A stretch of DNA of 64,000 bases from Nitrospirales bacterium (GTDB taxonomy: Bacteria > Nitrospirota > Nitrospiria > Nitrospirales > UBA8639), in assembly GCA_021604005.1 (NCBI GenBank), contig BQIV01000020.1, positions 20,299 to 84,298 of the forward strand, read 5' to 3'. The position numbers were made by a program, and so were the translations under genes. How positions within the stretch are numbered: position 1 is the stretch's first letter; every line of letters starts with the position of its first letter. Below the pieces are notes generated by a model. It ran no database searches, had not been told where the DNA came from, and saw nothing but the letters and a program-made list of their open reading frames with translations. Positions 37,362 through 46,041 of the stretch are shown one piece after another.

Positions 37362-37415
37362 GAGATACGATTCATGCTTGCGCGCCGGAGCGCGCAGGCA
37401 CGAGCGACGAGTCTC
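37362..37415 (-). repeat. Dispersed GC-rich palindromic repeat, copy B
   Basis: Contains the perfect palindrome TGCGCGC-CGGA-GCGCGCA (37379-37396), flanked by ACGAGATACGATTCATGC and AGGCACGAGCGACGAG. Its reverse complement matches the tract at 47196-47248 at 22 of 23 and 19 of 20 positions on either side of the loop. Confidence 0.75.
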
Positions 37416-37422
37416 ACAGCCC

Positions 37423-37890
37423 TTACGGTTTAATGTAGATATATCCGGCTTTCTGCAAGTCGGCAATGCGCTTCACTGCCACGGGATGTTCCGTTGGGGT
37501 AAAGCCCGCCACTAATTTTTCCAGCGGGGTGCCAAAGAGTTTCATCGAGACTTGGCACATTTCCGCACCCACGCCTTTGTCGATCACGGTCTTGAGTTTC
37601 GCCTTGAGATCAGGATCCACCGTTTTCTCTTCAAAGAGCGGGAGCGCAGGACCATGGACGACGAGCTTGATATCGATCTTCTCCGGCCCACCTTCCGCCT
37701 CAATATGTTTATTGATGAGAGCCATGGCATACTTGGCCGTCGCCAAGTCATGTCCATCGACGTGATAGACCACTTTGGTCTTCTCCGTTTCCGCAACGGC
37801 TACACTTGAGAATACCCCCGGACTGAGTAACATGACACAAAGACTCAGAAATACGAATGAATACATCCGCCGTTGTTGTACAATTCTCAT
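37423..37890 (-). CDS. Secreted DsrE/DsrF-like family protein
   Basis: 155-residue protein with a signal peptide (YSFVFLSLCVMLLSPGVFSS, cleaved after VAVA). The DsrE-like domain follows: VVYHVDGHDLATAKYAMALI, KIDIKLVVHGPALPLF, and a cysteine in GVGAEMCQVSM at the place where family members carry a functional cysteine. The start at 37890 has an ideal ribosome binding site (AAGGAGG), while the longer frame upstream does not look coding. Periplasmic DsrE proteins of this kind are common near redox or sulfur genes, but no such gene is adjacent. A role in sulfur or thiol chemistry is inferred from the fold only. Confidence 0.87.
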   Translation of the reverse strand: MRIVQQRRMYSFVFLSLCVMLLSPGVFSSVAVAETEKTKVVYHVDGHDLATAKYAMALINKHIEAEGGPEKIDIKLVVHGPALPLFEEKTVDPDLKAKLKTVIDKGVGAEMCQVSMKLFGTPLEKLVAGFTPTEHPVAVKRIADLQKAGYIYIKP

Positions 37891-38058
37891 GACCACCTCC
37901 TTCACTGTAAATGTAGAATACCGGTCCAACCGCATGCATGCTGTTTTCATTATCACAGGTTTATTAAGTAATGGGCAAACAGCAACAACTTGCTTAGCGA
38001 ATAACGACATTTGCTACAATTGCTTCAACACCTACCTACAGTCATGAGGTCAATACAT

Positions 38059-39255
38059 ATGTCACCATCACCCGAACGCTGCGCATGTCGAACGCCTCGC
38101 TGGAGGGTTCTGCCATACCTGACCCTGAGCATCGCAACCGTCGCCTGGATTGCCATTTCCGCTACTTTTGCCTTTGGCAACGACGAACATCGTCATACGC
38201 CTTCGCTCATAACGACGAACGGTCACAACGTGCCCGGTGCGACATTTCGCGTGTTTTTCCAACCCGGTAAAGGTGCGGCCGAGGGAATCGTGCTGGATAC
38301 GTCCACGGTCGACGATGCCGTGCACACGTTGGTTGATGCCTTGAGCACGATGATGCAACACAGGCATCAGCACCCGAGATTCAATGAGGCCATAGAGAAA
38401 AATTTTCTGAGCAAGGTAGTCATCGAACCCAAAGTCTTTAATCGTTTCGTCAAAGAATTTCCATTTCTCGTGGCACGGACAAGCCAACCAAAACAGGTCG
38501 TCCTACTCGTCAACGCGTCGAGGCTGAAAGAGGATGGCTATCTCAATCACCCCGACAAGCTCGTCCCACGCCTCGAACGGGAATTTCAATGGGTGCTGAG
38601 TAAGGCAGCCACGAAACCGAAACCTCGAAAGGTTTCCGTACAACGAGACCTCACACATACTCCAATCAAAACAACCAAAGAAATCAAAACACTGTCGGGG
38701 AAGGAACGGGAACAGGTGCTTCAGGCGCTCTTTGAATCGTATCTCGTCACGGTTGATGACTATCACAGCCTCAAGAATCAACCCTTCTTCGACATTGGGA
38801 CAACCAAATTGATGAAACCTACTCATCCTGATTCCACCATCAAGCTCTATGACATTCGGATTCGCGAAGCGCTTCAGATACTCATCCGAGATTCATATTT
38901 TCTTGAACACACCCCCAAAGCCGTCAGAAACTTATTAAATGGACGAATTTGGAATGTGTCGTTTGTGAAGATTGATTCACGTGAGTGGGCCACGCGAACG
39001 CGAGTCGCGCCAAAAGATAAGTCCGTGGTGGTCGGAAAGAATGAGACGTCCATTCAACCGGCCAAAATCTTAGTGAACTACCATCGGAAAGCCATACCGG
39101 AAGATCCGTATTATGCGGACACACAAGACCTGCCCATGGGCGCACTCTCGGCCGAACAACTTGCCAAGGTCATCGCATTGGAAATTGAAAAGAACATTAC
39201 CGACAAATCCATGCGCGGCCATGTCGCACAAGATGAACTCACAGCGCCGGAATAA
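38059..39255 (+). CDS. Secreted protein of unknown family
   Basis: 398-residue protein I do not recognise. GAGG nine bases before the ATG at 38059 supports that start, giving a basic N-terminus and a hydrophobic signal (LTLSIATVAWIAISATFAFG). The mature part is hydrophilic, with VPGATFRVFFQPGKGAAEG, a VVLLVNASRLKEDGYL segment and a His-rich stretch near its start. No catalytic motif is evident. Its C-terminal 25 residues (LEIEKNITDKSMRGHV..) are duplicated as fossils at 41463-41546 and 42264-42334, so at least one paralog was once present downstream. Confidence 0.75.
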   Translation: MSPSPERCACRTPRWRVLPYLTLSIATVAWIAISATFAFGNDEHRHTPSLITTNGHNVPGATFRVFFQPGKGAAEGIVLDTSTVDDAVHTLVDALSTMMQHRHQHPRFNEAIEKNFLSKVVIEPKVFNRFVKEFPFLVARTSQPKQVVLLVNASRLKEDGYLNHPDKLVPRLEREFQWVLSKAATKPKPRKVSVQRDLTHTPIKTTKEIKTLSGKEREQVLQALFESYLVTVDDYHSLKNQPFFDIGTTKLMKPTHPDSTIKLYDIRIREALQILIRDSYFLEHTPKAVRNLLNGRIWNVSFVKIDSREWATRTRVAPKDKSVVVGKNETSIQPAKILVNYHRKAIPEDPYYADTQDLPMGALSAEQLAKVIALEIEKNITDKSMRGHVAQDELTAPE

Positions 39256-39463
39256 GAATTATTACAATAGAACGCTACAGTTTAACCGCTCCATGCTCAC
39301 ACGGTTGGATTGATACGAATCACGGCCTCTTTCTACGACACAAGTGAACCCATCACCAAGCAGGTTTCCCTCACTGGACCTATTTCGTACAAAGATGTAC
39401 AATAAAAACACTTAAGAAAATTGTCATACCTTACACCTTTAACCAACCTAGAAGAAACTCACC

Positions 39464-39730
39464 ATGAAACTCCCAATCAGTGAAGCACGACGGCGATTGC
39501 CAGCCTTAGTTCGGAAAGTACGAGAGGACGCTGGAATCCGTGTGCAAATCACACTCCATAACGAAGTCGTGGCGGAATTGCGAGCTGCCCAGCCAGAGCC
39601 CCAGCCAGGAGAAGCAGCGCAGAAGCTCCTTGAGCTCGCGAAGCAGATGCCGAAATCACGAGGCCATAAGACGAACATCTCTTCTCATACCAACGCCTAT
39701 CTCTACGGGCGCAAGACCAAAAGGCAATGA
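39464..39730 (+). CDS. Antitoxin, Phd/YefM-like
   Basis: 88-residue protein starting MKLPISEARRRLPALVRKV, the pattern of Phd/YefM antitoxins (I-S-E-A-R..LP.LV), followed by VQITLHNEVVAELR. The C-terminal half is Lys/Gln-rich with HTNAYLYGRK. Its stop overlaps the next gene's start (ATGA), which encodes a PIN-domain protein, so a TA pair is the natural reading. Confidence 0.78.
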   Translation: MKLPISEARRRLPALVRKVREDAGIRVQITLHNEVVAELRAAQPEPQPGEAAQKLLELAKQMPKSRGHKTNISSHTNAYLYGRKTKRQ

Positions 39731-40149
39731 CCCCCTTCCCTCAACGACTATTCTGCGACACATCGTTCTTTTATGCCTGTTTGGACCCCAAGGATCGAAA
39801 TCATGAAATGGCCTTGGCTTTGCTCACAGAAGCCCAGGTCGTCGAAGCAAGGTTTTATACGACCTGGGATATTGTTAGTGAAACAGTCACACTCCTGCGT
39901 TACCGGAAAAACTATCAGACGGCTAAGCGTTTCCTCGTTGACATCAAACCTTCGTTGCACATTGTCTGGCACGGTGATGGCGTACACCAAGAAGCGGAAG
40001 AGATCTTTTGCAAATTTGGGAATGAACGGCGACTCTCATTTTGCGATTCGATATCATGTGTTGTGGTCACGACCCTCCTCGACCATATGCCGTGCCTGGC
40101 GTTTGACGAGGACTTTCGAAAACTTGGCCTCACGATCATCTTTCCATAA
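39727..40149 (+). CDS. PIN-domain toxin
   Basis: 140-residue PIN-domain protein. Acidic residues of the active site are in LFCDTSFFYACLDPKD, TTWDIVSETVTLL, LSFCDSISCVV and CLAFDEDFRKLGL. The layout (first D near residue 11, E after about 45 residues, D in the FCDS box) is that of the PIN family found in Phd-linked and MNT-like pairs. It overlaps the antitoxin gene by four bases. Confidence 0.85.
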   Translation: MTPFPQRLFCDTSFFYACLDPKDRNHEMALALLTEAQVVEARFYTTWDIVSETVTLLRYRKNYQTAKRFLVDIKPSLHIVWHGDGVHQEAEEIFCKFGNERRLSFCDSISCVVVTTLLDHMPCLAFDEDFRKLGLTIIFP

Positions 40150-40395
40150 CTAATGTGAGCACGTAGCTGACGCCACGCTCGCGGGATAAGACGGTTTGTA
40201 GAGGTGCCCTACTGAAAGAACCCCTTTATAAATGTCAATTTTAATAACCACGGCATGGGCCAGGAAAAAGTATCGGTCGCACACCCTTGCAGGCTTCGGC
40301 CAATAGAACGGCAATAAACCAAAAGGTTTTGGGTACCGAACAGATCATAAACACAGAATAACAAAACTCAACGCCCCTTCAACTTCTCCTTTTTC
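40150..40395. other. Intergenic region between convergent TA pairs, with an IS-end remnant
   Basis: 246 bases. 40190-40208 reads GACGGTTTGTAGAGGTGCC, 18 of 19 identical to the right end of the MITE-like element at 63782-63800. Nothing else recognised. Confidence 0.55.
40190..40208 (-). repeat. Remnant of IS/MITE terminal inverted repeat
   Basis: GACGGTTTGTAGAGGTGCC differs by one base from GACGGTTTTTAGAGGTGCC at 63782-63800. Solitary end. Confidence 0.65.
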
Positions 40396-40824
40396 TCAGT
40401 TCAACATATCCCAATCGGCAAGTAAGCGAATACTTCCCTTCCGGCTAGCTCTTTTGACATAGCTCTTATCAGCGGTCACGTAGACGCCCATAGTCTGAAT
40501 AGCAAGCACATGATAACAACTATCGTAGAATGTTACGCCTTTGACTTCCTCCATGAGCTTCAACACAGCTTGGCAGTAGGTGGACGTGAGGGCAACTTCT
40601 GTCAGCTCATAGTCCAATAGTGCTTTCATGAGTTCACTTGCTAGTTGGGGCTGCTTCAGACCAAGAACATTACCGACTTCATATTTCCACAATGTGGGGA
40701 CTTGTAACTCAAGCTCACCTGCGACGAACGCGCTTTGTAAATCGAGAGCCGTCGAGACTTCGACCCCCTCCCCCTTTTCGAGCACCCACTTAAGAATGAC
40801 GGAGGCATCAGGAACAATGATCAT
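40396..40824 (-). CDS. vapC: PIN-domain toxin (VapC type)
   Basis: 142-residue PIN-domain protein beginning IIVPDASVILKWVLEKGEG, the archaeal/cyanobacterial-type VapC start with the first catalytic Asp. Further acids are in LWKYEVGNVLGL, VTFYDSCYHVLAI and VYVTADKSYVKR. The start overlaps the antitoxin stop by four bases (ATGA). It is predicted to be an RNA-cleaving toxin held by the ribbon-helix-helix protein encoded upstream. Confidence 0.88.
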   Translation of the reverse strand: MIIVPDASVILKWVLEKGEGVEVSTALDLQSAFVAGELELQVPTLWKYEVGNVLGLKQPQLASELMKALLDYELTEVALTSTYCQAVLKLMEEVKGVTFYDSCYHVLAIQTMGVYVTADKSYVKRASRKGSIRLLADWDMLN

Positions 40825-41054
40825 GAGGCTGACCTGGAACGATCTTCTCTGACCGCCTCCAGGATCTCGCGTCCCGTAAGCGTCGCACTTCGTTTGCGTA
40901 ATTGCGTGATCCGGACTGCTGCCAACTGACGTTTCCGATGCAAGAGCTCTTTACGCAAGGCCTCATTAATGACATCGCTTCGTTTTCTTGCAGGAATCAA
41001 TTTCAACAAATCTTCATGCACGTCGTCTTGAAGAGATACATTCACCTTCCCCAT
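40821..41054 (-). CDS. vapB: Antitoxin, ribbon-helix-helix (VapB type)
   Basis: 77-residue protein: GKVNVSLQDDVHEDLLKLIP is the ribbon and first helix, RKRSDVINEALRKELLHRK the second helix of an RHH domain. The charged C-terminus should contact the toxin. It is the first gene of a leftward VapBC pair, stop overlapping the toxin start. GAGGAGTCTGG upstream of the ATG is the ribosome binding site. Confidence 0.82.
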   Translation of the reverse strand: MGKVNVSLQDDVHEDLLKLIPARKRSDVINEALRKELLHRKRQLAAVRITQLRKRSATLTGREILEAVREDRSRSAS

Positions 41055-41691
41055 ACCAGACTCCTCCTGTGCATTATCGCGAATTCAATTCATTTCCAGT
41101 GATGACCTTGGCGACGATTGTCCCGTAACCCTACACATCCCCTTACGACGCAACTGACTGTGAATGCCGTTCTGCGCCTGAGAGGGTAACTCAAAGTCGC
41201 CAAGACAGCGTCATACTAGACCTCAGACATCGGAAATTATGTAAAACGGCTATAACATCGCAATTGCTCAAGACTTTCATAGTAATCCAACATAGACATT
41301 TAGTCAAGACACATAAACTAGGCAGATATAATAAAAACTCAAAGTAGAAACTGGGTAAATCAGCTTGCACAGAAACTCTTAATCACCAATGTATACTCTT
41401 TTTTGAGTTTCAAAAACTTTATAGATTGGAGAGAGAGCTCCTAGAGACCTAGAGCTCAACGACTAGAAATCGAAAAAAACATCACCGACAAGCCAATGCG
41501 CAGCCACGTCGCCCAAGACGAGCAGTCGGCGCCGAAAGAAGAATGATTGGGGCAGTTAATCTTGCCTCTCTGCACTCATTACTCATGCTGTAGTCTGCGG
41601 TTGAGTCCAGAAGTATCTATGGTCTCCTTAAAGATTCAGTACCGACATCGATCCTGTTGTCATTCTTTAATTGGAAAGGTACTATAGAGCC
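41055..41691. other. Intergenic region with a fossil gene end
   Basis: 637 bases between divergent TA pairs. Mostly unassigned; 41463-41546 is a fossil C-terminal coding tail (listed separately). No promoter consensus stands out. Confidence 0.5.
41463..41546 (+). pseudogene. Fossil C-terminal tail, copy 1, of the secreted protein at 38059
   Basis: 28 codons, CTA GAA ATC GAA.., reading LEIEKNITDKPMRSHVAQDE then QSAPKEE and a TGA. The intact gene ends LEIEKNITDKSMRGHVAQDE then LTAPE. There is no upstream coding text in this frame. The remnant is closer to the second fossil at 42264 than to the intact gene, so both come from a lost paralog. Confidence 0.8.
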
Positions 41692-41916
41692 ATGGACTAC
41701 ACTGACATTATCACTATTGAGCCCGGGAAACGTAGCGGAAAACCCTGCATCAGAGGGATGCGGATCACAGTATCGGATGTGCTGGAATATCTGGCATCAG
41801 GGATGACGGAAGATGAAATTATCAGCGACTTTCCTGAACTCACGAAACGAGACATCCACGCCTGCCTTTCATTTGCTGCAGACCGTGAAAAAAAGCTTTC
41901 CGTGGCTAACGTATGA
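41692..41916 (+). CDS. DUF433 protein (antitoxin-like)
   Basis: 74-residue DUF433 protein: MDYTDIITIEPGKRSGKPCI, RGMRITVSDVLEYLASGMTE, then DEIISDFPELTKRDIHACLS. The domain is a winged helix-turn-helix type DNA-binding fold related to transposase N-termini. Its stop overlaps the start of a DUF5615 gene, and such pairs are regarded as putative TA modules. The ATG at 41692 is preferred over the TTG at 41671. A decayed relative lies at 19721. Confidence 0.85.
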   Translation: MDYTDIITIEPGKRSGKPCIRGMRITVSDVLEYLASGMTEDEIISDFPELTKRDIHACLSFAADREKKLSVANV

Positions 41917-42203
41917 AACTGGTTCTAGACCAGAACCTTTCGTACAAACTTGTCCTCAGTCTTGATCTACAATACCCTGGTTCGAAGCATGTAAAAGATT
42001 TAGGGCTGACCGGTGACGACGATGAGGCAATTTGGAAATTTGCCTCAGATTACCAATTCGCCATTGTGTCCAAGGACTCCGACTTCCTGCACCGAAGTCT
42101 CCTCCTCGGTCATCCACCAAAAGTCATTCAATTGCGAATAGGGAACTGCTCTACACGGTATATCCAGGATCTATTCATCCGAGAAGAACCCGTCATCAAG
42201 TAA
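41913..42203 (+). CDS. DUF5615 PIN-like protein (toxin-like partner of DUF433)
   Basis: 96-residue PIN-like protein. It begins MKLVLDQNLSYKL, the family's usual start with an Asp, then HVKDLGLTGDDDEAIWKFA, IVSKDSDFLHRSLLLG with the core acids, and IQLRIGNC. Overlaps the DUF433 stop by four bases (ATGA). Nuclease activity is inferred from the fold; few members have been tested. Confidence 0.85.
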   Translation: MKLVLDQNLSYKLVLSLDLQYPGSKHVKDLGLTGDDDEAIWKFASDYQFAIVSKDSDFLHRSLLLGHPPKVIQLRIGNCSTRYIQDLFIREEPVIK

Positions 42204-42263
42204 TTTCTGAGCAACCCAAATGAGGCTCTGCTCGTTATTACCTAAAAAAAGTTATTCGGAGTT

Positions 42264-42334
42264 ATTGAAAAAACATCACCGGCAAGTCAATGCGTAGCCC
42301 TGTCGCTCGAGACGAGCAATCGGCGCCGCAATAG
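42264..42334 (+). pseudogene. Fossil C-terminal tail, copy 2, of the secreted protein at 38059
   Basis: ATTGAAAAAACATCACCGGC.. reads IEKNITGKSMRSPVARDEQS then APQ and TAG after allowing for one missing A in the poly-A run. It corresponds to the last 23 codons of the intact gene at 38059-39255 and resembles the copy at 41463. Confidence 0.72.
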
Positions 42335-42519
42335 GTGACCCTGCGCCAGCCATACCTACATCTGATATACGGGGAAAATTCTCGACAATCACGGCGACTG
42401 ACAGCAGGCAAGGGATAAAGCATAAATTCGAGTCTGACCCCTAAATTAAGAGCATGCCTTGCATCTAGTAGAATGTAGTACTAACCTACACTGGCAGTAC
42501 TAATTCATGGAGGTAGGAA

Positions 42520-42690
42520 TGTCAACATCAACTATTACCCGAAAAGGTCAAGCCACCATACCAAAGGATATTCGAAACCGATTGGATGTCAAGAGGGTGA
42601 TACAGTGTTGTTTGTCATGCGAGGCGAAGAAGTGGTCCTGAAAGTGATTCACGGAACGATTCTCGATTTGAAGGGTTCAATTAAAGCCAC
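42520..42690 (+). pseudogene. AbrB/MazE-type antitoxin gene, frameshifted and truncated
   Basis: GAGGTAGGA precedes the ATG. The frame reads MSTSTITRKGQATIPKDIRN and RLDVK, the SpoVT/AbrB swapped-hairpin domain, then loses frame at AAGAGGGTGATAC (about 42588-42596). In the next frame it resumes GDTVLFVMRGEEVVLKVIHG then TILDLKGSIKA, again typical of these antitoxins. After about 42690 the text belongs to the oppositely oriented restriction gene. So it has a one-base deletion and a lost 3' end, and no toxin gene follows. Confidence 0.78.
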
Positions 42691-44321
42691 CGAGTATCAG
42701 GAACACCTCTTTTTCCGTGCACCAGGGCTTTGGTTTGCTGGATTCCAATAGCCGGGTACCACGGCCGATCATTTGCCAGAATTTGGTGTAGGAGTAGACT
42801 GGCTTGGCAAACACGAGGTTGACGATTTCGCGCACGTCGATACCGGTGTCGAGCATATCCACGCTGATGGCGACTCGCGGCATATCATTGTTGGTGAACT
42901 GATCCAACAGGCCACCCTTGCCACAGACGCGCGAGTCGTCGGAGACCAAGACCTTAGCTAACTCGCCGTTGTACTGCGGATAGAGTTTGTCAAAAATCTC
43001 CTCGATGCGTCGGGCATGGGCCATGGACGAACAAAAAAAGATGGTTTTACCTGGAAGGACGCCGTCGTGGTCTTTGATGCACTCTTCCATGAATTCTTTG
43101 ACGATGAGGGCGTTCGTGCCCTTGTTGATCACTTGCTTTTCTAGCTGGGAGCCTTCGAAGTTGATCTCTTCGATTTCCTTGCCTTCGAGCAGCAGTTTTT
43201 TCTGGTCTTCCAACGAGATCGTGCGCTTCCTGATGCCTTCTATTTGAAACTTGGTCTGAATTTTCATGACCTGAAAGGTGCAGAGGTAGGGCGGCACATT
43301 GTTGATGGCCTCTTCGAAGGTATAGGCAAACGTGGGGATGCCATCTTCGCAGTAGAATAACTGAAAGGTGTTATGGTCGATGATATCGGTGGGCGTGGCC
43401 GTCAGACCCAACGTGATAGTCTTAAAATAGTTCAGCACTTCTTTGTACGTGTTGTAAATGGACCGGTGGCTTTCGTCGACCACGATGAAATCGAAAAAGT
43501 GCGGCGAGGTGTTGCGACTCGTCCCGGATGATATTGAGCATGGTGGGATAGGTCGAGATGTAGATGCGGCGGTCCTTGGCGATGAGTTTTTCACCGACGT
43601 TGGGCCAGCGCGGCTCGTAGGGTAAATGCTCCTTGAAGGCGCCGAGTGCCTGTTCGCGCAGGGCAATTCGGTCGACTAGAAACAGCACTTTCTCCGCATG
43701 ACCGGCGCGCATCAGGGCGTCGACCATGGCGATGCAGGTGCGGGTCTTCCCGGTCCCGGTGGCCATGACCAGCAGGAAGTCGCGCTTCTTTTGTTCGATC
43801 CCTTCCAGCACTGCCCGAATCGCCCGTATCTGATAATCGCGGCCTGCAATGGCGGTGTTGATGAGTTCTTGAGTGAGGGGTTTGCGATTGCGGCGGATAT
43901 ATTGGAATCGTTCAAGGTCATCGCGAGTGGGAAAACCAACGACCTTGCGTGGTGGATAATTGTCGAGGTCCCAGAAGTACGTCTCGTGGCCATTCGTATA
44001 GAAGCAAAACGGAAGTTCTCCACCAATTTGCTTCTGAATATTGACACAATATTGTTTGGCTTGCTCACGACCGAGGGCGGCGTCTTTGCTCGTTTTCTTG
44101 GCTTCCACTACAGCCAGAGGTTTCCCATTTTTCCCAAGTAGGACGTAATCGCTGAACTGGTGTCCCTCATACCGTGTACGTGGCTCGGCAACCCTTTCTA
44201 GGGGCAACATCAGAATGTCGAACTCTTCAACCACCTGAGTGGGATCTTTGACATTCCAGCCTGATCCTTCCAGCTGTTTGTCAATGAGTTCCGCGCGCGT
44301 GTGCGCCTCAGACATTGCCAT
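42677..44321 (-). pseudogene. Type I restriction enzyme R subunit (HsdR-like), frameshifted and 3' truncated
   Basis: The first part (44321 leftward) has the HsdR N-terminal nuclease domain with AVVEAKKTSKDAALGREQAK, then the helicase with Walker A MATGTGKTRTC and the motif Ia region LVDRIALREQAL. At about 43500-43512 the frame shifts by one base; the next frame continues SPHFFDFIVVDESHRSIYNT (DESH box), LGLTATP, and IGRGTRLLESSKPKPWCTEK. It stops after EVFLIL, about 600 residues in, where intact HsdR proteins continue for several hundred more. The break coincides with the antitoxin fragment, so a recombination joined them at about 42690. HsdM and HsdS are absent. Confidence 0.85.
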
Positions 44322-44528
44322 ACTGGAAAATCCTCAATTTAGGGCTCCAGAGGTTTCGGAAGAAATTCGGCTCAACGTCGACGGCACTGTGTTACCATTC
44401 TCCCCTAGTCCTCTTCACAAGGTGTAAATGGGGAATGTTTCGCAGTACCCGTGGAAATATTCGCTGAACTATACCATTTGCTTGGGCTGAAACCATCCAA
44501 TCAAGCTAGGATTTTCTTATCGTCCGTT
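44322..44528. other. Short intergenic region
   Basis: 207 bases between two broken leftward genes. Nothing recognised. Confidence 0.4.
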
Positions 44529-45676
44529 TCACGGAAATAACTGATGGCCTTGCCCTAGTTCTTCAAGCGGTATCGCGTCTACGTTGTTAGATAACGGGAA
44601 TCGTTTATTCCCTGGATAGATGACGGCAATACGTTCCAGGCCTAAATCTTCCAAAGCCATGCGAATCGAAGGGGTCAGGCGCGGAGCATCCGCTCGTTTA
44701 CATTCCACCCCTAATAACCGGTCGCCTCGACGCAATATCAAATCCATCTCCGCTCCTTGGTGTGTTCCCCAAAAGTATGCATCGTCATGCTGTTCGGTCA
44801 TCAATATCTGCTCAATGACAAAACCCTCCCAGGATGCTCCTTGTTTGGGATGACTGAGAAGGACTTTGGCGGTGTCGATGCCGAGAAGATGATGCAACAA
44901 GCCAGTGTCGCGCACATACACCTTTGGTGCTTTGACTTGGCGCTTGCGCAGATTGGCGTGCAAGGACCGTAATTGCCGAATCATGAGCGCATCGGTCAGC
45001 AATCAAGATATCGTCGAACAGTGGATTCACTGACACTCAATGCCCGTGCAGGTTCTGCGGCGTTCCACGTTTGTGCGTGGTAGTGGGCCAACATGATCCA
45101 AAAGCGTTGTAATGCTACTGCCGAAACCCGCACGCCCCATTGAGGAAAGTCGCGTTCAAGCAACGTGCGGATAAAATTTTTTCGCCAAGTGAGGCTATCC
45201 ACCTCAGTTCTCGCTAAATACGACAGGGGAAATCCACCTCGCCGCCACAATGTCGACCCGGCTGGTGCGCCCAACTCAGATAAGGTAAACCCTCCAATGG
45301 TCACGTACTCCACCCGTCCAGCCAAACTTTCCGAACTCTGTCGCAGCAAGTCACCTGAGGCGCTGCCCAAGATTAAAAACCTCACTGGTGCAGCTTTGCG
45401 ATCAACAAGAACGCGCAGCACTGGGAATAAGTCTGGGCGTCTCTGAACTTCATCAATCACGATGAGTCCCTTTAAAGGACGTAATGCTGTCATCGGCTCA
45501 TCAAGTCTGGCAAGACTTGCCGGATCCTCCAAATCAAAATAATTGACGGACTCCTCACTGACGAGTTCCCGAGCCAATGCGGTCTTCCCGCACTGACGTG
45601 GCCCAGACAGCACGACGACTCTGTTACGTTGTATGGCTGCTTTGATTGTGGACAGAATGCCCTGACGTTTGATCAT
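44529..45676 (-). pseudogene. AAA ATPase with DUF4143 domain, interrupted by a one-base frameshift
   Basis: Two adjoining frames form one gene. The first (from 45676) has Walker A SGPRQCGKTALA, NYFDLEDPASLARL, the Walker B line LIVIDEVQRRPDLFPVLR and sensor LILGSASGDLL, then DUF4143 text up to VRRYLD. There it reads GAT TGC TGA (about 44996-45006); adding one T gives GAT TTG CTG ACC, which continues LTDALMIRQLRSL, KVYVRDTGLLHHLLGI, GASWEGFVIEQIL and LGVECKRADAPRLTP. The family is widespread, and its role is uncertain. Either a very recent pseudogene or a sequence error. Confidence 0.85.
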
Positions 45677-46041
45677 GACATCCTAATAATACCATGAAAT
45701 TCGAGCATATAACAGCTGATTTTCATGATGTTCTCATCTCGAAAAACTTTCTCTGGACATGCTATTCATACGTTCGCTTTGCATTGTCAACGTCCTGCAA
45801 TAATGCCAACTGATTACATTACCTTTACTTTTGCAACTAGGAAACTACACACAGGCAAGACTTTATCTTTTCCCTCTCGTGTATCATACGTTGTGACATT
45901 CGATATGGTGTCAGCACTCATATGCAACAAAAATGATTGAAAACATGACTTGCGCATATGCATCCCTATCCGTTGAAGAATTGATCGACAACGTCTCTTG
46001 CGGTATGGTTCAGAAAGAGTGCATCGTATTGTGCAATAAAC
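45677..46041. other. Intergenic region upstream of RMD1 gene
   Basis: 365 bases. A 56-codon frame at 45933-46103 (MIENMTCAYASLSVEELIDN..) overlaps the next gene and has no family I know, so it is only noted. No repeats seen. Confidence 0.4.
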
